From assembly GCA_002712335.1 (NCBI GenBank), contig PATI01000072.1:1-23038 (forward strand): DNA of 23,038 nt, written 5' to 3'. This DNA is from Rhodospirillaceae bacterium (GTDB lineage Bacteria > Pseudomonadota > Alphaproteobacteria > MPNO01 > UBA2964). A model generated the notes under the pieces. That model made no database searches and was not told the DNA's origin. It worked only from the letters and a program-made list of their open reading frames with translations. Made by a program: the position numbers and the translations under genes. Below, piece after piece: positions 17,260-23,038 of this stretch; within the stretch, counting starts at the first letter, position 1; the number at the start of each line of letters is the position of its first letter.

Positions 17260-18153
17260 TTGAGTTTAGACCACGCTATTGCCGGGATTATTTGGATGAG
17301 TTTGGCTATGTTTCTTAGCGCTGCAGCAGGTGCTTGTGTCAGGCAGCTTGGTGCCGAAGTGCCAACACTCGAATTAGTTTTTTTTCGAAATATTATAGGA
17401 TTGTTGATTTTTATTCCTTGGCTTTTACGCCAAGGATTTGGAGTAATGCGGACTAGTCGAATACCATTATATTCATTGAGAGTAACTTTTGCCTATATGG
17501 CTATGGTTTTATTGTTCTTCGCATGGGGTAAAATGCCCATAGCTGATGTGTTCGCCTTACAATTTACAATCCCACTATTTACAATAGTGCTGGCAGTTTT
17601 GATACTGAAACAACCAACTGATCACCATTCATGGGTGGCGTGCTTTGTTGGTCTCGTCGGTGCTTTGATTGTAATGCGTCCCGGTGTTATTGAACTTACA
17701 GCCGCGGCAGCCGCGGCTATTGCATCTGCGATGATGTCAGCAGGATCTAACACGACACTTAAGGTTCTAACCAAAACAGAAAACGCAGGGACTATTACAA
17801 TTTATTCCAATCTTTTGATGTTGCCATTAGCATTAATTCCAACGTTTTTTGTCTGGGTCACCCCTACCACTGAACAATTACCGTGGGTATTAGGGGCGGC
17901 GTTTTTTAGTGCTATTGGTGGGTTGTGTTTTACATTGTCAGTTGGAGCCGCAGATGCGCGGGTTGTTCAACCATTTCAATTCACGCGAATGATATTCGCT
18001 GCCTTAATTGGTTACTTGATGTTTCTCGAATTACCAGATACCTGGACTTGGATTGGTGCTGCGATAATCTTTATATCTTCTTACTACATAGTTTTACGTG
18101 AGGGGACTCAACAAGATTCCAATCAAGGTTTAAAGAGGTCTAAGATAAAATGA
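17260..18153 (+). CDS. DMT/EamA transporter, tandem array gene 1
   Basis: First of six tandem EamA-family transporters; 297 residues, about ten helices in two repeats. The start is TTG, supported by AAGGA at 17249-17253, six bases upstream, and by alignment of SLDHAIAGIIWM with the starts of the following proteins. The set's shared motifs are all present: LVFFRN (Arg43) in helix 2, FALQFTIPLFTI, VMRPGVI closing the first repeat, and in the second repeat ADARVVQPFQFTRM followed by LPDTWTWIGAAIIF. A run of alanines follows the first repeat (ELTAAAAAAIASA). The hydrophilic tail is basic (GLKRSKIK). Its stop overlaps the next start (ATGA at 18150-18153). The family transports metabolites by proton-coupled or facilitated movement; the direction and substrate are unknown. 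Confidence 0.9.
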   Translation: MSLDHAIAGIIWMSLAMFLSAAAGACVRQLGAEVPTLELVFFRNIIGLLIFIPWLLRQGFGVMRTSRIPLYSLRVTFAYMAMVLLFFAWGKMPIADVFALQFTIPLFTIVLAVLILKQPTDHHSWVACFVGLVGALIVMRPGVIELTAAAAAAIASAMMSAGSNTTLKVLTKTENAGTITIYSNLLMLPLALIPTFFVWVTPTTEQLPWVLGAAFFSAIGGLCFTLSVGAADARVVQPFQFTRMIFAALIGYLMFLELPDTWTWIGAAIIFISSYYIVLREGTQQDSNQGLKRSKIK

Positions 18154-19034
18154 TATCGCCTTTATTTTCCAGCTCAGTTATTCGTGGTGTCCTGTGGATG
18201 ATACTGGCTACGGGTTTCCAAGCAACGGCTAGCGGCTTTGTTCGAAAGCTTTCTAATGATTTTGGTGTTTTTGAGCTCGTGTTTTTTTTTAGCAGTATCA
18301 GTGCAATTTTATTGATCCCTATGGCTATGAGATTGCCGAAGGGTTCTTTACAGGGAGTTAAAAAAAGGTTTGGCCTTTATATAATTCGTGGATTGTTATC
18401 TTTCTTTGGGATGCTTGCATCCTTTTATGCTTATTCGGTGATGGATATTGCTAATGTTCAGGCGCTTCTCTTTACTGTCCCGCTATTTACTATTCTTCTT
18501 GCAGGTATTTTGTTGGGGGAGTTTGTAGGGCTGCGGGGTTGGTTGTCATGTGCGATCGGCTTTATTGGAGCGTTACTGATTGTTCGCCCTGGAGTTATAC
18601 CAGTTAACCCCGGAGCTCTGGCAGCACTTATCTCAGCATTTGCTTTTGCTGCGGCGAACATTGCTATTCGGAAACTCGGGACAACCGAGAACCCAATTTT
18701 AATTACTATGGTGTCTAATATGATAGTGGTACCCCTCTCAGTGGCTCCCGCCGCAATGAATTGGGTAACTCCGACTTGGGATCAGGTGCCATGGATACTT
18801 ATGATGGGTATTTTATTCATGGGCGCGATGGTCTGTCTTACATTTTCCATTAGAGAAGCTGATGCTCGAATTGTTCAGACAATAAATTTTCTTCGCATGC
18901 CTTGGTCAGTCATAGTAGGTTATATGATGTTCGCCGAATTACCCGATACTTGGACTTGGTTAGGGGCTATTATTATCTTTTTTGGGGCTTATGATGTGTT
19001 GAGGCGTGAAACGGCGCGCAAAAATAGGGAATGA
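18150..19034 (+). CDS. DMT/EamA transporter, tandem array gene 2 (divergent at conserved polar sites)
   Basis: Second of the tandem set; 294 residues. It aligns along its whole length with its neighbours (VIRGVLWMILA at the start, IVRPGVI, ADARIVQ, LPDTWTWLGAIIIF at the end). It is the odd member at sites kept elsewhere in the set. The helix-2 arginine is Phe47 (FFFSS instead of FFR[NS]), the Gln of ALQF is Leu107 (ALLF), and the Pro after VVQ is Thr (IVQTINF). The frame is intact and conserved around these changes, so they look like substitutions, not decay. It may be functionally distinct, or a non-transporting partner if the set forms mixed dimers; that is inference. The ATG overlaps the stop of gene 1 by ATGA, and its own stop overlaps gene 3 in the same way. 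Confidence 0.9.
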   Translation: MISPLFSSSVIRGVLWMILATGFQATASGFVRKLSNDFGVFELVFFFSSISAILLIPMAMRLPKGSLQGVKKRFGLYIIRGLLSFFGMLASFYAYSVMDIANVQALLFTVPLFTILLAGILLGEFVGLRGWLSCAIGFIGALLIVRPGVIPVNPGALAALISAFAFAAANIAIRKLGTTENPILITMVSNMIVVPLSVAPAAMNWVTPTWDQVPWILMMGILFMGAMVCLTFSIREADARIVQTINFLRMPWSVIVGYMMFAELPDTWTWLGAIIIFFGAYDVLRRETARKNRE

Positions 19035-19921
19035 CGAAAAACTTAACGCATATTTTGAGCCATCGAAATGCTGCTATCACGGGAATTACCTGGATGATAA
19101 TAGCTGCAGTCGGTTATTCTTTAAATGCAGGAATTGTCAAACAGCTTTCTTCCGAATTAAATACTTTGGAGATAGTTTTTTGGCGTTCACTTGTAGCCGT
19201 CATAATTTTATTTCCATTTTTTTTTAAACATATTTCTTCTTCTGGGCGGGGTTCCCTGAAAAATTGGCATTTTTTTCTCTTGAGGGGCCTTTTTACCTAT
19301 TTCGGTATGGCGGCTACGTACTATGCCCTTGCGAATATCCCTATTGCAGAGGTTTACGCACTACAATTTACCCTCCCACTTTTCATGATAATTGTTGCGG
19401 CTATCTTTCTTGGGGAAAGGGCAGGAATTGATAGTTTTTTGGCCTGTTTCGTGGGTTTAATAGGGACAATGATTATTCTTAGGCCAGGTTTTGAGATAGT
19501 TGGTGTAGCGACAATAGTGGCGTTAGCGTCGGCCGTATTTTACAGTATTACTAATATTTTTATTAAGATACTGACCCGCACAGAGACCACAACGACAATC
19601 ACTATTTACGGCAATATAATAATGCTGGTTTTAGCTCTGATCCCATTGCTATTTGCGTGGCGATGGCCATCAATCGATACCATTGGATGGATTATTGCTT
19701 TAGGTATCTTTACCACAGGGGGTCAATGGGCTTTAACCAAGGCGATTGCTTCTGCAGATGCCCGAATTGTATGGCCCTTTGATTTTCTTAGGATGCCATT
19801 CACTGCCACGATCGGATATATTATGTTTGGTCAAATGCCTGAAATTTGGACCTGGGTTGGCGCGATGATAATTTTTGTGGCGGCCTATTACGTTATACAA
19901 AAGGAGGCCACTATTAAGTGA
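19031..19921 (+). CDS. DMT/EamA transporter, tandem array gene 3
   Basis: Third of the set; 296 residues with a longer N-terminal tail (about 17 residues before ITGITWM). It carries LEIVFWRS (Arg52), YALQFTLPLFMI, IILRPGFE, SADARIVWPFDFLRMP and MPEIWTWVGAMIIF. Two changes set it apart: Trp replaces Gln in the ARIVWP motif, and MPEIWTW replaces the [LF]PD.WTW of the other members. The latter resembles isolated copy B (IPEIW). It also has TRTETTTTITIYGN in the second repeat, close to gene 1 (TKTENAGTITIYSN), so genes 1 and 3 look like one sub-branch. The start overlaps the stop of gene 2 (ATGA), and its stop is shared with the GTG start of gene 4. Substrate unknown. Confidence 0.9.
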   Translation: MTKNLTHILSHRNAAITGITWMIIAAVGYSLNAGIVKQLSSELNTLEIVFWRSLVAVIILFPFFFKHISSSGRGSLKNWHFFLLRGLFTYFGMAATYYALANIPIAEVYALQFTLPLFMIIVAAIFLGERAGIDSFLACFVGLIGTMIILRPGFEIVGVATIVALASAVFYSITNIFIKILTRTETTTTITIYGNIIMLVLALIPLLFAWRWPSIDTIGWIIALGIFTTGGQWALTKAIASADARIVWPFDFLRMPFTATIGYIMFGQMPEIWTWVGAMIIFVAAYYVIQKEATIK

Positions 19922-20781
19922 CAGATGTCGCATACTCAAATTCGATAAAGGGTGCCATCTGGATGTTGGCCGCTTCACTTTGTTATGTTTTCTCCGCAAC
20001 ACTCACTCGTTATTTGGCTGGGAGCTACCCTACGTTCGAACTAACCTTTCTGAGGTGTGTATTTGGAGTGATAATTCTTACTCCAATTATTCTTCGAGGC
20101 GGTGTCGGCCAACTTAAAACCAAAGCGTTTCCCCTGCATTGTGTAAGGACGTTGATTACTTATTTTGCAATTCTTCTATGGTTCTACGCTACCGAACATG
20201 TGCCTGTCGGTGACTTCTTTGCGATACAGTTTGTTTCCCCGCTATTTACAATAGCAGTTGCTGCGCTTTTATTGAGAGAAAAGGTAGGCCTTAAAAGTTG
20301 GTTTGCGGCCATAGTTGGCTTCCTCGGTGTGCTAGTCATAATTCGGCCAGGGTATATACCCATTTCTCTGGGTATAATTGCGGCCCTCGGTACAGCCGGC
20401 GCTTACGCATTCGTGAATACCTGTATCAAGGTCCTGTCACGATACGACTCTCCCGCTGTAATGACCTTTTATGTTAATGTGCTTATTTTGCCCTTATCAG
20501 CGATACCGGCTTATCTAACTTGGAAGACGCCGCAGCCGGAAGATTGGCCCATCCTTATTGGAGTGGCTCTTTCCGCAACAATGGCACAATTCTGTGTAGC
20601 TTCCAGCATTTCCCTTGCTGATGCACGGGTAGTTCAACCTATGAATTTTTTGAGAATGCCCATAGCGGCAGCGATGGGATTTATGGTCTTTGGCGAATTT
20701 CCTGATTTGTGGACATGGGTTGGAGCAATCATAATTTTTGGAGCGGCATGGTACGCGGTGCAGCAGGGCAAGAAAATATGA
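19918..20781 (+). CDS. DMT/EamA transporter, tandem array gene 4
   Basis: Fourth of the set; 287 residues. It is the only member with a GTG start, in a GTGA overlap with the stop of gene 3; an AAGGAGG lies at about 19901-19907, well placed to serve this start. Motifs: FELTFLRC (Arg46), FFAIQFVSPLFTI, VIIRPGYI, LADARVVQPMNFLRMP and FPDLWTWVGAIIIF. The second repeat contains TFYVNVLILPLSAIPAY and the TWKTP loop shared with gene 5, and it shares WFYAT with gene 6-like proteins. It is therefore closer to genes 5 and 6 than to genes 1-3, while still keeping the Asp of ADAR that those two have lost. Short hydrophilic tail. Substrate unknown. Confidence 0.9.
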   Translation: MTDVAYSNSIKGAIWMLAASLCYVFSATLTRYLAGSYPTFELTFLRCVFGVIILTPIILRGGVGQLKTKAFPLHCVRTLITYFAILLWFYATEHVPVGDFFAIQFVSPLFTIAVAALLLREKVGLKSWFAAIVGFLGVLVIIRPGYIPISLGIIAALGTAGAYAFVNTCIKVLSRYDSPAVMTFYVNVLILPLSAIPAYLTWKTPQPEDWPILIGVALSATMAQFCVASSISLADARVVQPMNFLRMPIAAAMGFMVFGEFPDLWTWVGAIIIFGAAWYAVQQGKKI

Positions 20782-21659
20782 GGCCCTTTTCGGGTGCTAT
20801 CCTAGGGTCTTTGTGGATGTTGTCGAGCTGTATATTTTATGCTTGCTCTGCTTCTTTGGTTAGGGAAATTGGGGATACCTATACACCATATCAATTGACG
20901 TTGATCCGTTCCCTAATAGCTGTCGCAGTTTTAGCACCGTTTTATCTACAAGAGGGCGGCAGTCTGATGTTTATACCTAAACGCTTTTTTATGCACCTCC
21001 TCACAGGAGTATTCACCTATCTTGGAATTGTATTTTGGTTTTTTGCGACAGCATCCATGCCGATTGCAGATTTTTTTGCCTTGCAGTTTGTGACGCCACT
21101 TTTGACTATGGCTTTTGCTATTATCTTTTTGCGCGAGCAATCAGATGCGCGCAGTTGGCTAGCAGCTTTAATCGGATTTAGTGGAGTACTCGTAATACTG
21201 CGGCCAGGAATTATAGAAGTTTCATTTGCTGCAGTAGCTGCACTTATTAGTGCATTATTTTATGCGAGTGACAATACAGTTATAAAGTCTCTATCACGTA
21301 ATGTATCACCCACAATGATTGTATATTATGCACACCTTCTCATGATACCCATTTCCTTGCCAATGGCCTACACTACTTGGAAAACTCCAGACGCGTATGA
21401 CTTCACAGTAATTGTTGCTATTTGTTTGTGCCTTACCATCGCATACCTTTCGGTTACTAAGGCAATTGCGTTAACTGTTGCGAGGGTTGTCCAACCTGTA
21501 AATTTTATGCGAATGCCAATTGCAGCGATTTTTGGCTGGGTTTTATTTAATGAGTTTCCAGATATTTGGACATGGATAGGTGCAGTGATAATTTTTGGTG
21601 CAACCACCTACGCTGTGCGGAGGGGTGCCCGGACCGCCAAAGGTTATAAAAATTCATGA
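20778..21659 (+). CDS. DMT/EamA transporter, tandem array gene 5
   Basis: Fifth of the set; 293 residues from the ATG at 20778, which makes the same ATGA overlap as the other junctions. A longer in-frame start at 20709 lies inside gene 4 and is not credible. Motifs: LTLIRSLIAV (Arg44), FFALQFVTPLLTM, VILRPGII, and LTVARVVQPVNFMRMP followed by FPDIWTWIGAVIIF. The Asp of the set's ADARVV motif is Val here (codon 21477-21479). It is most similar to gene 6, sharing AFAIIFLRE, the VARVVQPVNF/AARVVQPVNF block and FGATTYAV/FCATTYTV near the end. That suggests the pair arose from the most recent duplication. The C-terminal tail is basic. Substrate unknown. Confidence 0.9.
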   Translation: MRPFSGAILGSLWMLSSCIFYACSASLVREIGDTYTPYQLTLIRSLIAVAVLAPFYLQEGGSLMFIPKRFFMHLLTGVFTYLGIVFWFFATASMPIADFFALQFVTPLLTMAFAIIFLREQSDARSWLAALIGFSGVLVILRPGIIEVSFAAVAALISALFYASDNTVIKSLSRNVSPTMIVYYAHLLMIPISLPMAYTTWKTPDAYDFTVIVAICLCLTIAYLSVTKAIALTVARVVQPVNFMRMPIAAIFGWVLFNEFPDIWTWIGAVIIFGATTYAVRRGARTAKGYKNS

Positions 21660-22531
21660 TGAACTTTCCTTTAGCTATCCAAGGGGCATTCTGGATGGCT
21701 GTCAGTGCATTTTGTTATGTAGGTTCTGCTGTTCTTATTCGATTTATAGGTGACGCTTATTCACCTTTTTTGCTGACCTTTTTTCGATCCGTTATAGCGG
21801 TCATTATGCTGGCCCCGATGATCTATAGAGTTCGATGGTCTTCTCTTTGGCCAAAAAGGCCAATTCCAGTTTTGATGACTGGTATTTTTTCATATGTTGG
21901 TATATTTCTGTGGTTTTATGCAGCGGGACGGATGCCTGTTGCAGAATTTTTTGCTCTTCAGTTCGCAACACCACTGTTTACCATTGCCTTCGCAATAATT
22001 TTCTTGCGTGAAAGATCTGACCTTGCAAGTTGGGTTGCCACCTTTATTGGCTTTGCAGGCATTCTGATTGTGTTGAGACCGGGCTTTATAGAAATAACTA
22101 CTGCATCTATTGCTGCCGTGGCCTGTGCAGCTAGTTACGCAAGCGTAAATACTTTGATAAAATCACTTTCAAAATCGGTTACCACTACAGTTATTGTATT
22201 TTATGCCAATGTCCTGCTGGTGCCTGTTTCTCTACCAATGGCAATCAAAGATTGGCAACTACCCTATCTTTCAGATTGGCCAACGATTGTCGGGGCTGCG
22301 GTGTTATCAACTATTGGCTATATAACTGTTTCAAAAGGAATTGCAATGGCTGCAGCGAGGGTCGTCCAACCGGTTAACTTCTTGAGAATGCCTCTCGGTG
22401 CTGTATTCGGCTGGATAATTTTTAGTGAATTTCCTGATATCTGGACATGGGTTGGTGCAATTATAATATTTTGCGCAACCACCTATACTGTGCATCGTGG
22501 TACACAGCGGAATAGGAAAAAAAATGATTAA
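21656..22531 (+). CDS. DMT/EamA transporter, tandem array gene 6
   Basis: Last of the set; 291 residues beginning with two ATG codons (MMNF), the first in an ATGA overlap with gene 5. Motifs: LTFFRSVIAV (Arg44), FFALQFATPLFTI, IVLRPGFI, AAARVVQPVNFLRMP and FPDIWTWVGAIIIF. The Asp of ADAR is Ala (codon 22352-22354), so both genes 5 and 6 lack it but by different replacements. The C-terminus is strongly basic (RGTQRNRKKND). Its last eight bases overlap the start of the glutathione transferase gene, so coupling continues beyond the transporters. The direction and substrate of transport are unknown. Confidence 0.9.
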   Translation: MMNFPLAIQGAFWMAVSAFCYVGSAVLIRFIGDAYSPFLLTFFRSVIAVIMLAPMIYRVRWSSLWPKRPIPVLMTGIFSYVGIFLWFYAAGRMPVAEFFALQFATPLFTIAFAIIFLRERSDLASWVATFIGFAGILIVLRPGFIEITTASIAAVACAASYASVNTLIKSLSKSVTTTVIVFYANVLLVPVSLPMAIKDWQLPYLSDWPTIVGAAVLSTIGYITVSKGIAMAAARVVQPVNFLRMPLGAVFGWIIFSEFPDIWTWVGAIIIFCATTYTVHRGTQRNRKKND

Positions 22532-23038
22532 ACTCTATGCATGGCCTACACCTAATGCGCATAAAATTTCTATTATGCTTGAAGAGTGTGCCCTGGATTA
22601 TGAGGTAAAGAAGGTTGATATCACTGCTGGATATCAGTTCAAACCTGAATTCCTTAAGCTTAGCCCAAATAACCGCATTCCAGCTTTATTAGATTCGGAT
22701 GGACCGTGTGGAAAATCAATTTCAATTTTTGAATCAGGAGCAATTTTAGTCTATTTATCAGAAAAAACCGGGAAATTTTTACCATCCATAGGAACAGAAC
22801 GTTATGAAGTTCTGCAATGGCTGATGTTTCAGATGGCTAACCTTGGGCCAATCTGTGGTCAGGCTCACCACTTTCGGGATGCTGCGATTGAACGTGTGCC
22901 CTATGCGATCACGCGTTTTACTGAAGAAGCAGGTCGTCTTTATGGAGTAATGGATCGACAACTTTCTAGAACAAAATTTTTGGCAGGCGAGCTCTACACT
23001 ATTGCAGATATGGCATGCTGGCCATGGGTTAGGGTTCA
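22524..23038 (+). CDS. yfcG: YfcG-like glutathione transferase / disulfide-bond oxidoreductase (3' end outside window)
   Basis: The first 171 residues of a cytosolic glutathione transferase of the bacterial nu class are visible. The thioredoxin-fold N-terminal domain starts MIKLYAWPTPNAHK; Thr9 and Asn11 match the glutathione-contacting residues I know from E. coli YfcG, which has no catalytic Tyr, Ser or Cys. SPNNRIPAL contains the cis-proline and FESGAILVYL is the glutathione gamma-glutamyl site. The helical domain has LGPICGQAHHF and the N-capping TIADMACWPWV near the right edge. YfcG reduces disulfides with two bound glutathiones. The ATG at 22524 lies inside the end of DMT gene 6 (8-base overlap) and the preceding AGGAAAA is its Shine-Dalgarno, so it is probably part of the transporter operon. 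A functional link (redox or thiol chemistry on the transported compound) is only inferred. Confidence 0.92.
   Translation, partial: MIKLYAWPTPNAHKISIMLEECALDYEVKKVDITAGYQFKPEFLKLSPNNRIPALLDSDGPCGKSISIFESGAILVYLSEKTGKFLPSIGTERYEVLQWLMFQMANLGPICGQAHHFRDAAIERVPYAITRFTEEAGRLYGVMDRQLSRTKFLAGELYTIADMACWPWVRV

Noticed and set aside
17700..17722. Repeated GCCGCGGC-like bases in array gene 1
   Set aside because: They simply code a run of alanines in a membrane helix; no separate element is needed.
20709..20777. Upstream extension of DMT array gene 5
   Set aside because: It would lie wholly within gene 4; the ATG at 20778 gives the same ATGA overlap as the other junctions and aligns with paralog starts.

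Overview
The window looks like chromosome from an AT-rich, probably marine or host-free alphaproteobacterium. The best evidence is the queuosine block: the queF and tgt products have the residue patterns I associate with alphaproteobacteria (short unimodular QueF; Tgt with [12 protein letters not shown] and a CDC..C zinc site). The YgjP-type metallopeptidase and the degenerate HtrA-like protein fit the same group. I see no rRNA, tRNA, CRISPR array, transposase or phage gene. This taxonomic call is an inference from protein character.

Layout. Positions 1-5430 are all on the minus strand. Read in the direction of transcription they are a DMT/EamA transporter, an NAD-dependent epimerase, then an ABC importer of the iron/thiamine/polyamine type (ATPase, binding protein, permease; the permease runs off the left edge). 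Positions 5599-7574 are plus-strand: a short-chain dehydrogenase and an HtrA-like protein that has lost two of its three catalytic residues. Positions 7587-11385 are a tight minus-strand operon, queA-tgt-queF-queG, covering the late steps from preQ0 reduction to queuosine in tRNA. Positions 11492-13625 hold a second DMT transporter, a convergent and overlapping YgjP-like metallopeptidase, and a DUF123/GIY-YIG gene broken by one base in a run of A. Positions 13571-15923 (minus) hold a DUF1932-type dehydrogenase and an MFS exporter. A luciferase-like flavin monooxygenase is divergent from these at 16046-17080.

The most striking part is 17260-22531: six consecutive DMT/EamA transporter genes on the plus strand. 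Every junction is a 4-base stop/start overlap (ATGA or GTGA). The last gene overlaps the start of a YfcG-like glutathione transferase that runs off the right edge. With the two DMT genes elsewhere, eight transporters of one superfamily lie within 23 kb. The six are clearly paralogous but have diverged: gene 2 has lost polar residues kept by the others, and genes 5 and 6 have lost an Asp in the otherwise constant ADAR[VI]V motif. This looks like a translationally coupled set of specialised or hetero-oligomeric transporters. The substrate cannot be read from the sequence.

Together the window is rich in small-molecule transport (ABC, MFS, 8 x DMT) and redox enzymes (SDR, epimerase, DUF1932 dehydrogenase, flavin monooxygenase, glutathione transferase). 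These surround a housekeeping tRNA-modification operon. No gene-free stretch exceeds 300 bases; the longest is about 180 bases.
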